Shown: positions 16,484 to 26,229, counted from the first letter of the stretch. The stretch is 64,000 nucleotides of DNA from Methanobrevibacter sp. (GCA_016838945.1 JADLKP010000001.1:16808-80807), one strand, 5' to 3'. Numbers and translations: made by a program. The notes: generated by a model not told the origin, from the sequence alone.

Positions 16484-16660
16484 ATGGTGGTTTTGACCCC
16501 TGAGGCTAAAAAGCTTAAAGAAGGACTATTTAATCAAGGAATTGAGAAAAGTTTCATAGCTATTGATATGATTAAAAAAGGGGCTGATTTAGAGGAAGTA
16601 TCTAAAGCCACTGGCTTGACTAAAATTCAAATTAATCAGTTATGCACATTAATATTATAA
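16484..16660 (+). CDS. diverged third copy of the C-terminal domain (58 aa)
   Basis: GGAGGT and a 6-nt spacer precede ATG 16484. The product starts MVVLTPEAKKLKEGLFNQG and ends GADLEEVSKATGLTKIQINQ plus five residues, so the first 10 residues and the closing helix-turn-helix-like motif are conserved while the repeat segment is gone. It is clearly related to the two preceding units but much older. Having drifted without losing its frame or ribosome site, it was probably under selection. Confidence 0.7.
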   Translation: MVVLTPEAKKLKEGLFNQGIEKSFIAIDMIKKGADLEEVSKATGLTKIQINQLCTLIL

Positions 16661-16666
16661 TGATTT

Positions 16667-16732
16667 TGTAAAAAAATAAGCAAAATTAGTGGAGAAATTT
16701 ATATGTAGTTTTATATGGTAAACTTGTTTATA
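16667..16732. repeat. copy of the dispersed GGAGAAATTTATGTATAG element
   Basis: It matches 17203-17264, 14826-14880 and 8295-8354. In two copies the element looks like a ribosome site plus a six-codon frame M-Y-S-F-I-W-stop (or shorter); in this copy the start is shifted to ATATG-TAG. Confidence 0.75.
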
Positions 16733-16812
16733 AAAATTAAGTTGGCATGATTTTATTTTCTTCTACTAGCAAATTATTTAAAAGAGTTTGATCAAATTCA
16801 TTCAATCACCTC

Positions 16813-17097
16813 TTAAAAAAAGATAAATGCATTTTCGCTGAATTCATCGATTCCATTGTCCTCTGAGAATTTTATCATATGATTATATATTTCATCGCGT
16901 GTGGAATTTAGAATCTCTTTGCTGGTTCCATTCAGATTATTGAAATGATAGATATAATCTACAGTATCAATGTCTCGCTCTTCCATTATGACAAAATCAC
17001 CTAAAAAATCATATTTTTCAGTGAATTTTTTTAATTCTTCTGTGTACATTTCTTTCTGTGTTTCCATTCTCATTCTGAATCTATCGATTTTTTGCAA
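16813..17097 (-). CDS. small charged helical protein (94 aa), paralog of 14538-14726
   Basis: The N-terminal 28 residues match the 62-aa protein at 14538-14726; the rest (FLGDFVIMEERDIDTVDYIY ... FSENAFIFF) is different and longer. It starts behind AGGTGAAAT. The upstream DNA is the second copy of the 140-bp repeat. There is no known domain. A plausible reading is a modular family with a constant N-terminus and a variable C-terminus. Confidence 0.55.
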   Translation of the reverse strand: MQKIDRFRMRMETQKEMYTEELKKFTEKYDFLGDFVIMEERDIDTVDYIYHFNNLNGTSKEILNSTRDEIYNHMIKFSEDNGIDEFSENAFIFF

Positions 17098-17121
17098 TTA
17101 TTTCACCTCCATTTATTTTTA

Positions 17122-17266
17122 AAATACTTTGTATATGGTATTATATAAAGCTTATCTAAAATTTAAGGTCAATATTCTTGTCATACTGTAAAATTATAGT
17201 TATATGGTAAAAAATAAGCAAAATTAGAGGAGAAATTTATGTATAGTTTTATATAGTAAACTAGAA
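17122..17266. repeat. copy 2 of the 140-bp repeat (upstream of 16813-17097)
   Basis: Near-identical to 14748-14885. With it, the two paralogous small genes and their promoters bracket the Rpn-type array as direct repeats about 2.4 kb apart, a layout that could delete or amplify the array by recombination. Confidence 0.85.
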
Positions 17267-17354
17267 TCTTTTAAATAGTTTACTTGCACAATATATAATT
17301 ATATCAGTTAATCCAATGATTTTAAATTTAAAACGAATGCCGGTGATGAATAGG

Positions 17355-19319
17355 ATGGAAATTATCAATGAAAAGCAAACCCCGAAAAGAAGTTTCAAGA
17401 GAAGTCTGATAGTGTTTATTGGAAACATCATAGGAATATACCTGATAAGCTTTTTAGGCTTGGGAGTCAAGATCAGCTCATTTGATGACATATTCTTTTT
17501 AGTGCTCTTCATCGGTTTGATCAATTCCATCCTCTGGCCTGTGCTGACAAGAATTGCGATGCCGTTTTTGGTTTTGACCTTCGGATTTGGAGCTTTGATA
17601 TTGAATGGAATTCTCCTTGAGGAACTCGCACCATTGTTTTTCGTAGAAATTCAAGGCCCTGCAGTCATTCTTGCCCCATTAGCTATGGCTGCCGTTACAA
17701 CCTTACTCTCCTCATTGATAACAATTGAGGATGACAGTTCATATTACCGTGCTGTTTTTAATGATGCTAAAAAGAAAAGAAAAGCTGAAGTCAAGGATTA
17801 TCCTGGAGTGATAATCGTTGAAATCGACGGGCTTGCCTATGAAGTGCTGCGCGAAGCTGTCGAAAGGGGAGATATGCCAACCGTCAAGGAAATGATTGAG
17901 AGCAATGAGTACACTCTTAGGATGTGGGAAACTGATCTTTCTTCACAAACCGGTGCAAGCCAGGCCGGAATCCTTCATGGAAACAATGAAGGCATCGTCG
18001 CATTCAGATGGATAGAAAAAGGAAACGGCAATCAGATGATGCAATGCTCCGGAATCACCAAAGTCCCTGAACTGGAGGAGAGAATCTCAAATGGAGACGG
18101 TTTGCTTACGGATAATGGAGCAAGCAGAAGCAACCTCTTCTCCGGAGACACTGACAATGTGATATTCACATTCAGCAAGATAATGGATTTTAAGAAGCTC
18201 TACAATAAGGCATGGTATTCCGTATTTTCCAATCCGAGCAATTTTGCACGTATCATCGCATTGTTCATTGCAGATATGGTGCATGAAGTATGGTCACAGA
18301 TTACACATTCCCTAAGAAATGTCAAGCCAAGGATAAAACGTGGAATAGTTTACATTCCAACAAGGGCTGCCACAAACGTCTTCATGAGGGAAATCAACAC
18401 CTCAACACTGATTGGAGACATGATGGTGGGGGATGTTGATGTTGCATACTCAACATATCTGGGCTATGATGAGATAGCCCACCACTCTGGAGTCAGGGAC
18501 AGTGATGCATGGCTAGCCTTAAGGCAAATGGACAAGCAGATCAAACGCTTGATTGATGGAAACAAGTATTCCCCTAGGGAATATCAGTTCGTGATCCAAT
18601 CAGACCACGGCCAAACAAACGGTGCAACATTCACCCAGAGATATGGCGAAAGCTTTGAGGACTTTGTCAAGTCATTGCTGCCTGAAGACATGTCAGTCTT
18701 TGCAAAAATGGATTCAAATGACGACCATTTTGTATCCGACTACACTCCATTTGCAAGAAGGGAAAAGAAAATAGCCAAAGAGGAAAAGGAGGCACAGGAA
18801 TTAAGTGACTCTGAAGTCATCGTATTGGCTTCAGGAAACCTTGCAATGATCTATTTGACACAATGGAGCCAAAGATTGACATATGAGGAGCTTAACAGCT
18901 ATTTCCCTGAACTGATACCAGGAATCATAAATAATGAGTATGTTGGGTTTATTTTAGTTAATTCAGCCGAACATGGTGACTTAGCCATTGGTAAGAATGG
19001 AACATACTATCTTGATAGCGGCAAGATTGATGGTGAAAATCCACTTATTGGGTTTGGAGATAATATTGTCAGACATTTGAAAAGAACAAGTTCATTTGAA
19101 CATACACCGGATATTCTTGTCAACAGCTTTTATGATGAGAGGTCAGATGAGGTATGTGCTTTTGAGGAATTGGTTGGAAGCCATGGAGGAGCAGGGGGAG
19201 ACCAATCCAAGCCATTCATATTGTACCCTTCAAGCTGGAATGTGAGCGATGATGAGATCATTGGTGCAGAAAGCATATATAAGATATTGAAGGAGAATTT
19301 GCTTAAATTGAAAAGGTAG
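17355..19319 (+). CDS. membrane-anchored type I phosphodiesterase/alkaline phosphatase-fold protein
   Basis: 654 residues from ATG 17355, chosen because GGTGAT lies 7 nt upstream; the ATG at 17316 has no ribosome site. Residues about 15-145 hold four hydrophobic helices resembling the holin-like (phage holin superfamily 4) region found fused to this enzyme. The rest is an alkaline-phosphatase-superfamily domain: IVEIDGLAYEVL (metal Asp), a nucleophile region SQTGASQAGILHGNN, YLGYDEIAHHSGV and QSDHGQTNGATF (metal His). Likely substrates are nucleotide or phospholipid-type phosphodiesters at the membrane. There is no obvious operon partner. Confidence 0.82.
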   Translation: MEIINEKQTPKRSFKRSLIVFIGNIIGIYLISFLGLGVKISSFDDIFFLVLFIGLINSILWPVLTRIAMPFLVLTFGFGALILNGILLEELAPLFFVEIQGPAVILAPLAMAAVTTLLSSLITIEDDSSYYRAVFNDAKKKRKAEVKDYPGVIIVEIDGLAYEVLREAVERGDMPTVKEMIESNEYTLRMWETDLSSQTGASQAGILHGNNEGIVAFRWIEKGNGNQMMQCSGITKVPELEERISNGDGLLTDNGASRSNLFSGDTDNVIFTFSKIMDFKKLYNKAWYSVFSNPSNFARIIALFIADMVHEVWSQITHSLRNVKPRIKRGIVYIPTRAATNVFMREINTSTLIGDMMVGDVDVAYSTYLGYDEIAHHSGVRDSDAWLALRQMDKQIKRLIDGNKYSPREYQFVIQSDHGQTNGATFTQRYGESFEDFVKSLLPEDMSVFAKMDSNDDHFVSDYTPFARREKKIAKEEKEAQELSDSEVIVLASGNLAMIYLTQWSQRLTYEELNSYFPELIPGIINNEYVGFILVNSAEHGDLAIGKNGTYYLDSGKIDGENPLIGFGDNIVRHLKRTSSFEHTPDILVNSFYDERSDEVCAFEELVGSHGGAGGDQSKPFILYPSSWNVSDDEIIGAESIYKILKENLLKLKR

Positions 19320-19403
19320 TTTTGATAAAAATTAGCCAATGGATCTATTTTTTAATTATGTGAGTGGTATACTATATTTTATAAAATGTATTCTTTAACA
19401 ATT

Positions 19404-19550
19404 TGAAGTACTTCATTTAAATGTAGTTAAAAACATTACTTCAAATAAATGAAGTGCTATAAAAAAATGAAGAATGACTTTCAACTTCAAATGAATGAAG
19501 TGCTATAAAAAAATGAAGAATGAATTTCAACTTCAAATGAATGAAGTGAT
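19404..19550. repeat. 46-bp tandem repeat with ACTTCA/TGAAGT inverted motifs
   Basis: The units start at 19438, 19484 and 19530 (the last partial). Each contains ACTTCA-6 nt-TGAAGT, and a perfect TGAAGTACTTCA lies just before at about 19404. A second repeat, TTTAATTTATTAGTTTTG, occurs twice (about 19610 and 19650). All lie in the promoter of the ATPase gene 19728, so they could be operators or simple slippage products. Confidence 0.7.
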
Positions 19551-19727
19551 ATGGTCTCCAACTGAGTCTTGTTAACTAATTGTATTGATGATTTAATTTT
19601 ATTTTTTTTAATTTATTAGTTTTGTAAGTTATATTTTTTATTTTTTTTTAATTTATTAGTTTTGTAAGTTATAACTGACAAATTTATATATGAGTATAAT
19701 CTAAATATAGTATTAAGAAGTGATTGT

Positions 19728-20948
19728 ATGATTAAAAGAGAAGAGTATCTTAAAGTTTTTTATAACTATTTGGACACGGATTTTATTAAAATCATTATTG
19801 GATTGCGTAGATGTGGAAAAACAACATTTTTAAAAAGTATTATCGAGGAACTTAAGGGTTTAGGTATTAATGATGAGAATATAATTTACATATCATTTGA
19901 AAATGTGAAATATAGACATATTAAGACCTCAAAAGAATTGGATGAAGTTGTTTTAGATAAAGTTAAAGATATTGAAGGTAAGGTCTATTTGTTGTTTGAT
20001 GAAATTCAATTGGTTGATAAATGGGAAGAGTCAATTAATTCATATAGGGTTTCTTTTGATTCGGATATTTATGTTACTGGATCTAATTCAAAATTATTTT
20101 CATCTGAACTTTCTACATTGGTTGCAGGAAGATATGTTCATATAAACATTTATCCTTTTTCATTTAAAGAAATTTTAAAGTATCATGATGAAATTAACAA
20201 TATTGAAATGGATAAATCTAAAATATATGAATATTTCATGCAATACATGCAATACGGGGGAATGCCTTCATTGCTTTCTTTAAAAGATGAAGACGCCAAA
20301 ATCAATGCACTTTTAGATATCTATGATTCGATTATTATCAGCGATATTCTCTCAAGGCATGAAATCAGAGGAATTGATACATTTAAAAGGTTCATTTATT
20401 ACATTATGAATTCCATTGGACAAACATTCTCTAAAAAAAGCATAGCAAATTTTTTAAAATCCGAAACTAAAAAAACTTCAAGAGAAACCATCAATAATTA
20501 TACAAACTTCATTGTTGAATCACTATTTTGCCATAGGGTGTTACGTGAAGACATATTAGGAAAAAAACTCTTATCTACACAAGAAAAATACTATTTAACT
20601 GATCATGGATTTCACCATGCATTGGTTGATGAAAATAATAAATGGTTAGCTAGAATAATTGAAAACATTGTCTATATTGAACTTTTAAGAAGAGGATATT
20701 CAGTTAAAGTGGGTTGGATTAAAAATAAGGAAGTGGATTTCATAGCTAAAAATAAGAATAATAAAATTTATATTCAAGTTGCTTATCTTTTAGCTTCTGA
20801 TGAAGTAATAGAAAGGGAATTTACACCGTTATTGAACATTCCTGATAAATATGATGCATATGTCTTAAGCATGGATGAATTTAACATGTCTAGGGACGGA
20901 ATAAAACATATGAATATAATTGACTTTTTATTAGGTGATGAAATTTAA
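19728..20948 (+). CDS. AAA ATPase with DUF4143-type C-terminus
   Basis: 406 residues. Walker A IIGLRRCGKTTF (about 22-33), Walker B KVYLLFDEIQ (about 85-94) and the sensor-like TGSNSKLFSSEL are those of the AAA_14 family. The C-terminal region (about 200-400) is the DUF4143 domain with KEVDFIAKNKNNKIYIQVAY, a PD-(D/E)XK-like end. These proteins are common in archaea, often many per genome, and their role is unresolved; defense or stress roles are suspected. Lone gene. Confidence 0.85.
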   Translation: MIKREEYLKVFYNYLDTDFIKIIIGLRRCGKTTFLKSIIEELKGLGINDENIIYISFENVKYRHIKTSKELDEVVLDKVKDIEGKVYLLFDEIQLVDKWEESINSYRVSFDSDIYVTGSNSKLFSSELSTLVAGRYVHINIYPFSFKEILKYHDEINNIEMDKSKIYEYFMQYMQYGGMPSLLSLKDEDAKINALLDIYDSIIISDILSRHEIRGIDTFKRFIYYIMNSIGQTFSKKSIANFLKSETKKTSRETINNYTNFIVESLFCHRVLREDILGKKLLSTQEKYYLTDHGFHHALVDENNKWLARIIENIVYIELLRRGYSVKVGWIKNKEVDFIAKNKNNKIYIQVAYLLASDEVIEREFTPLLNIPDKYDAYVLSMDEFNMSRDGIKHMNIIDFLLGDEI

Positions 20949-21164
20949 AAAACGGTTATTTAGGGATTGTCCACTATATGAAACAAATTTCAATTTTTAG
21001 TATATAATTTCTATACTGTTATGCCAATGCCAACATGAAGTTGGTTAAAAAGAACCAAAAATTGCATAATCCTGATTCACCTCTCTGATTGGGGACGTTA
21101 AAGGTGGTGATGTTGTAAAAGAGGTTAAAGAACTTAGTTATGTTGATGCACAAACTAGGTTGTT
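20949..21164 (+). other. gap with a coding fragment
   Basis: Bases 21091-21168 read D-V-K-G-G-D-V-V-K-E-V-K-E-L-S-Y-V-D-A-Q-T-R-L-F-stop without a start. It looks like the end of a lost gene; I do not recognise it. It overlaps the stop of the convergent ATPase by a few bases. Confidence 0.4.
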
Positions 21165-22355
21165 TTAAATGCTTCTAAATGGATATATTCCATTTTTTTC
21201 ATAACTGTTCTTAAGCCAGTATGTGAAAATAGGGTCTGTAATTTGATATTTGTCATTTGCATATTCAATTAAATCATAATCTAGAAGGCGATTTAGTGGT
21301 CGGTTTAGTGATCCGCTGGTTACTTTGAGGAAATTTGCTACTTCTATTCTTTTTTTGGGACTTTCAAGTAGTGAAATTATGATTTTTTGTTCTTGAAATG
21401 TTAATTTAGACCACATATATATGAAATGGATAGCAAGATAATCAATCGAATCCTTGAATAATTCAATGATATTATTTTCAGTTAATTTTATGTTTTCTGG
21501 AAGATATTTTGCAAATATGTTGATGTAATATGGAATTCCACGTGTACATTTGTAAAATCTTTCAAATCCATCATCATCGAGCTGTATGTTTCTTGTCATT
21601 GATTTAATATAGTTTTCAGTGGTTTGTTTTGAAAATGGTTGAATTTCAATTGTCAGCATCCGTCCTCCAAATGCTCCTTTATTGCCATTCAAATCATTTA
21701 TTAAACTATCTTTTAAGCTCATGCTTCCGCAGAATAGGTATGCAACATTTTTTTGTGTTTGGATGAAACTGCGCATATACCATAAAAATCCATTCAGCTC
21801 ATCACCCAAATCTTTCATTAATTGGATTTCATCAATGAATATGAAAACTCCTTTCAGTTTATCTTTATTGTCTTCATAAATTTTTTGAGGTAATTCCATT
21901 ACAAATTCCGCTAATTTTTCATAATTGTCTTCCCTTTCGAATATTGGAATTGGAATGTGTTCGTAGGATAAAAGTTTATCTATTTTGAAATTTTTTGTTT
22001 TAAAATATTTTTCTATTTGCTTGTTGATTGTTTTTAAGCCAAATTCTTTGGATGATTTGATAATTGTGTCATAAATTATTTTAATTATGCTTGCTCTTGT
22101 GAGGTTTTTCTGTTGGTATGCATCGCTTCTGGATAAGTCGATGTCCACAACCAAATATTCTCTTTTGAACTTGCTTTTGATTTTTTTGATGAGTGCTGTT
22201 TTTCCAACTCCTCTAATCCCTGTTAGAAGTATTGTGGGTGCGGAATTGAATTCAGTGCTAATTAATAAGTTTGATAATATGTTGATTTCATCTGTTCGGT
22301 TGAAAAATTGTGTTTCGGTTAAATTTGTGTCTGTTATGCTTGCAATTTCATCCAT
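21165..22355 (-). CDS. AAA ATPase with winged-helix C-terminus
   Basis: 396 residues; GGAGGG precedes the ATG. Walker A LTGIRGVGKTAL (about 43-54) and Walker B GVFIFIDEIQLM (about 170-181) belong to the archaeal ATPase/STAND-like AAA group. The C-terminal about 80 residues form a winged helix (LESPKKRIEVANFLKVTSG then LNRLLDYDLIEY). Such proteins are predicted DNA-binding ATPases of unknown role, unrelated to the DUF4143 type next door. The promoter region contains repeated TTTTTCATTATATA blocks. Confidence 0.82.
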   Translation of the reverse strand: MDEIASITDTNLTETQFFNRTDEINILSNLLISTEFNSAPTILLTGIRGVGKTALIKKIKSKFKREYLVVDIDLSRSDAYQQKNLTRASIIKIIYDTIIKSSKEFGLKTINKQIEKYFKTKNFKIDKLLSYEHIPIPIFEREDNYEKLAEFVMELPQKIYEDNKDKLKGVFIFIDEIQLMKDLGDELNGFLWYMRSFIQTQKNVAYLFCGSMSLKDSLINDLNGNKGAFGGRMLTIEIQPFSKQTTENYIKSMTRNIQLDDDGFERFYKCTRGIPYYINIFAKYLPENIKLTENNIIELFKDSIDYLAIHFIYMWSKLTFQEQKIIISLLESPKKRIEVANFLKVTSGSLNRPLNRLLDYDLIEYANDKYQITDPIFTYWLKNSYEKNGIYPFRSI

Positions 22356-22374
22356 TTGCTTCCCTCCTGTAATG

Positions 22375-22475
22375 TATTTTTCATTATATAATTTTATGTA
22401 TTGTATTTTGAATTATATAATTAATTTTTCATTATATGTTGTAATATAATGTATTTTTCATTATATATAATCTTG
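22375..22475. repeat. repeated TTCATTATATA blocks in the promoter of the winged-helix ATPase
   Basis: GTATTTTTCATTATATA occurs at about 22373 and 22451, with a related TTTTTCATTATATG between them at about 22425. The blocks overlap the expected TATA region on the - strand and may be regulator sites or just a low-complexity duplication. Confidence 0.45.
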
Positions 22476-22519
22476 ATTATTTTTTTTTTAAAATTATGGT
22501 TCAATTAAGTATTGCATAA

Positions 22520-22770
22520 CTTAATTTCTGCTAATGGGTGATGTTGCAAGGAGATTAAAAAACTGGCATTGCCTTTGATGCTGTCAATGATGGTAATTTC
22601 ACTATACAATACCATCGATTCCTTTTGGGGTGCAGTCTTGGCGCAGACCAGCTTGCAGCAGTCGGATTTGCAATACCGTTGGAATTTTTAATAATAATCA
22701 TTGGAGCAATTCTTGGAGCAGGTATCACATCTGTGGTGTCAAAATATGCATTTAAATTTTTAAAGGTTTG
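22520..22770 (+). pseudogene. 5' remnant of a MATE-family efflux pump gene
   Basis: Read in shifting frames the DNA gives MGDVAR..., then KKLALPLMLSMMVISLYNTI-DSFW, then GADQLAAVGFAIPLEF plus IGAILGAGITSVVSKYAF. This is the order of MATE transporter helices 1-2. There are at least two frameshifts and the gene ends after about 85 residues. No transposon is seen. It is dead DNA. The rest of the 22356-23097 gap holds the adhesin promoter (AAATATTTATATTTAGG region). Confidence 0.75.
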
Positions 22771-23097
22771 TTCGTGTTTTTATGCTTTTTATATATAGGT
22801 GTCCAATCTTTTGGATATTTGATATGGATTTTTATGAATAATTGCAAATATTTTTTTCTAGCTGATTGTTTTATATTTACAGCAATTTATCATTATTAAA
22901 AATTTATCTGAAACTGCATTTTCCTATTTTTCACTTAAATAACTAAAAGCAGCTGTTTTTTATATAAAATGCAAATATTTATATTTAGGTATACCTAAAT
23001 ATTAAAGTATGCATATAATATTTATTAACTTAATTTAGTTTAGTTATATGATATGCACTATATTTTTAAAAATCTAAAGCGATAGGTGAAAAATATC

Positions 23098-26082
23098 ATG
23101 ATAAATAAAAAATTATGGGCTGCACTAATAATTTTGACTTTAGTGTCATTATCTATAGGTGCGGTTTCAGCAGCAGATGCCGAATCACAGGCAAACGATG
23201 ATATTTCAATTGCAACATCCCAAGATTCAAGTCAAATGGGTGGGAATGAATTAATTCAAGAAGATGCAAAGACAGATGAATCTACGGATATTCTCTCTTC
23301 ATCCGATGACGAAGAGATATTGGCTGGAGATATGGGAATATCTGTAGTAGGAGGACAAAAGGAATCATATGATGTTGGCGAAGAGGTATACCTTAAATTA
23401 GGTACTGAGCAAAGCAGCTACACTCCCGCTGATATTTACATTCAAGTTCAAGGCGGAGGATATACTGACAATCCTGTAGGAACATATTCACAGGCAACCA
23501 GCGCAACAGGAGTGCCATATACATTCGACACTCCTGGAAATGTAAGCCTAAGATTTGTTCAAGTGCATTACAGCACTTATTACTTTTCAGATTACATAAC
23601 CTTCAATGTAGTCGAAGCGGGACCAAGTGTCGCACCTGGAACATTCACTGATTTGAAATCATTGATAGACAGAAGTGAAGGGGTTTTAGAGCTTCCATAT
23701 GATTTCACCTACGATCCTGAATATGATTCAGGATATGTGGATGGAATATTGGTGGATAAGGACATTACCATAAAAGGCAACGGCCATATAATCAATGCTC
23801 TAAAGCTTGCTAAAATATTTGATGTCTACAAGGCAAATGTAGTTTTGGAAGGTGTCACTTTAGCCAATGGCAAATCCAATAATGGCGGGGCAATCATTGT
23901 TTCCAATAGCATTACCAGCTTGCTTCTTAAGGATTCAGTCATCAAGGACAGTTCCAGCAATCAGGGTGGTGCAATCCATGTCATGGGAGGTACCTTAACC
24001 GTTGAAAACACTACATTCACCAATAACTCAGCTAATTGCGGCGGTGCAATTTACCATAATGCACATTCATCCACTTTGAATGTTAAGGATTCAAGCTTCG
24101 AGGCAAATAAGGCAACATCCACCGGCACTGCTGGCGGTGCAGGTGCAATCCATATGAATTCAGGCAAATTGAATGTTGAAAATACCGATTTCAATGATAA
24201 CACTGCCGTTTCAAACGGCGGTGCAATAAATGTTTTCAATTTCGCAAATGCCATAAATGTAACCGGTTCCAGATTCAACAGGAACTCTGCAAGCGATGGC
24301 GGAGCAATCTATGCTCATCTAACATCCTGTGACATATCAATCAATGATTCCAATTTCACAGAAAACTCCGCTAACGGTCAAGGCGGAGCAGCATACCTTC
24401 AAGGAGCTGGAATAACAAGCGCTTTTGACAATGTCAAGTTTGCCGATAACTCTGCAAGCTATGGCGGTGCATTTGCAAATAAGCTCTCAAGCTCAACAAT
24501 TGAAAAATCAATCTTTGAAGGCAACACTGCAAGCAATCAGGGTGGTGCAATCTATGCAAGCGGAAAAGTGACCGTCAACGAATCCTCATTTGCAGGCAAT
24601 CAGGCAAGCTCAGACTATAATATGCATCAGATTGTCGAAAATGCCATCAGCATAGAAAACTCTAACATAACAGTTCAAGCTCCAGATTATAATGTTAAGG
24701 AAAGCTATGAAAACGGTGAAGACATTGTGATTTCAGGCACTTTCGAATCAGGAATCACAAATCAGCCATTGGCATTGGCATATTCCTTAAATGGAAGTGA
24801 TGCAAGCGCATCAGTCGATAAAAACATCTTCAGCATTGACTTAGGCAATGCATTGAAATATGGCGACTACACAATTTCAATCAAGTCATTCACTGATGAT
24901 GCAGGAAACTCCTACCTCTTTGAGCCAGTTGAAAAGGCTTTCACAGTCAAAAGGGAAGTCAGGACTGCAGCTGATCTTCAAGCATTGATTGACAATGCAG
25001 AGGAAGGTGCCATAATTGAATTGGGCAACTATTCATTTGAAAACATTTCCAATGTTAAGATTACCAAGAATGTGACAATCAAAGGAAGCGAAGACACTAG
25101 CATTTCATCTGCCGGTGACGGAAATCCAATCTTCATTGTTCCGGCTAAATCCGAAAACGGCCCAGATAGCGTAAACATCACTGGCATTGACTTTAAGGTA
25201 AAAAATGGAGATGTGATCGTTAAGGCAACTGCAGACAACGACACCAATCCATTGTCCATTGACACTCAAGCAATCAGCATTACAGGCAACACTATCGAAG
25301 CTGCTGATGAAGATGTAGTGCCTGAATCCGTCATTGTATTGAAACTTGAGTCTGAAAGAGGAGTCCTTGCTCCAACCAATGACATTGTCATTTCAGGAAA
25401 TGCAATGGATGCAGGAATAAACCCATTCGACTTTGACGTGACAAGTGTAGTCTCAGGAGGTGATGTGAACATTCCTGCTGGTCCTGCTAAAGCAGATAGA
25501 ATAGAGACTCAAATTGTCTACGAAAACATGACAAGCACTGCAGTGGACGTTGATACTGACGGAAGGGTAGGCAAATACTTCTACATTACTTTAAAGGACA
25601 AAAACAACAACCTATTGAAAAACAAACCTGTGCAAATCGGATTCAATGGTAACGTATACGACAGAGTGACTGATGAAAACGGTCAGGCAAGACTCCAAAT
25701 CAACCTCAAGAACGCAGGAACCTACACATTCGCTGTAAGCTACCTCGGTGATGACGAGTACAACGGATCATTCATCGTTGCAAAAATCGTTGTAAGCAAA
25801 CAGAAAGGAAGCCTAACCGTTCCTAACAAATCCTACAAGGCAAGCGCAACAAGCAAAACATTGACCGCAACATTCAAATCAGCTAGCGGAAAATTAGTGA
25901 AAGGCAAGAAAGTCACATTCACCGTTAACGGCAAGACCTACTCTGCCACCACCAATGCTAAAGGAGTTGCAACTGTCAAGGTAAGCCTAAGCAAAAAAGG
26001 AACCTACAGCTTCACAGCCAAGTTTGCTGGAAACAACATGTATGCAGCAATGAGCAAAACTGCAAAGCTTACTATAAATTAA
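23098..26082 (+). CDS. secreted adhesin-like protein: beta-helix plus Ig-like domains
   Basis: 994 residues from ATG 23098 (AGGTGA lies just upstream; the GTG at 23086 is inside the ribosome site). A signal peptide (about residues 1-27) and an acidic linker lead to a right-handed parallel beta-helix (about 185-530) with many GGAI-type turns (NNGGAIIVSN, NQGGAIHVMG, SNGGAINVFN). A second short helix region (about 620-790) follows. The C-terminus has two Ig-like repeats (GRVGKYFYITLKDKNN; GKKVTFTVNGKTYSATT). There is no LPXTG or C-terminal membrane anchor, so it is probably held by the repeats or other wall binding. Typical of Methanobrevibacter adhesin-like proteins involved in contact with partners. 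Confidence 0.9.
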   Translation: MINKKLWAALIILTLVSLSIGAVSAADAESQANDDISIATSQDSSQMGGNELIQEDAKTDESTDILSSSDDEEILAGDMGISVVGGQKESYDVGEEVYLKLGTEQSSYTPADIYIQVQGGGYTDNPVGTYSQATSATGVPYTFDTPGNVSLRFVQVHYSTYYFSDYITFNVVEAGPSVAPGTFTDLKSLIDRSEGVLELPYDFTYDPEYDSGYVDGILVDKDITIKGNGHIINALKLAKIFDVYKANVVLEGVTLANGKSNNGGAIIVSNSITSLLLKDSVIKDSSSNQGGAIHVMGGTLTVENTTFTNNSANCGGAIYHNAHSSTLNVKDSSFEANKATSTGTAGGAGAIHMNSGKLNVENTDFNDNTAVSNGGAINVFNFANAINVTGSRFNRNSASDGGAIYAHLTSCDISINDSNFTENSANGQGGAAYLQGAGITSAFDNVKFADNSASYGGAFANKLSSSTIEKSIFEGNTASNQGGAIYASGKVTVNESSFAGNQASSDYNMHQIVENAISIENSNITVQAPDYNVKESYENGEDIVISGTFESGITNQPLALAYSLNGSDASASVDKNIFSIDLGNALKYGDYTISIKSFTDDAGNSYLFEPVEKAFTVKREVRTAADLQALIDNAEEGAIIELGNYSFENISNVKITKNVTIKGSEDTSISSAGDGNPIFIVPAKSENGPDSVNITGIDFKVKNGDVIVKATADNDTNPLSIDTQAISITGNTIEAADEDVVPESVIVLKLESERGVLAPTNDIVISGNAMDAGINPFDFDVTSVVSGGDVNIPAGPAKADRIETQIVYENMTSTAVDVDTDGRVGKYFYITLKDKNNNLLKNKPVQIGFNGNVYDRVTDENGQARLQINLKNAGTYTFAVSYLGDDEYNGSFIVAKIVVSKQKGSLTVPNKSYKASATSKTLTATFKSASGKLVKGKKVTFTVNGKTYSATTNAKGVATVKVSLSKKGTYSFTAKFAGNNMYAAMSKTAKLTIN

Positions 26083-26229
26083 GGAAAATTGTTATAAAAA
26101 TCATTTTTTATAATCAATTTTCAATTTTTATTTTTTTAAAATAGGAGTTGGATCAATAAAAAACAGAATAATTAAAAACTATTTTTAAAAAAAGCATATA
26201 AAATTTTACAGTCTCCATTATAAAAAAAT

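Noticed and set aside
19438..19550. CRISPR-like repeat
   Set aside because: Units are in direct tandem contact with no unique spacers, and only two and a half copies exist.
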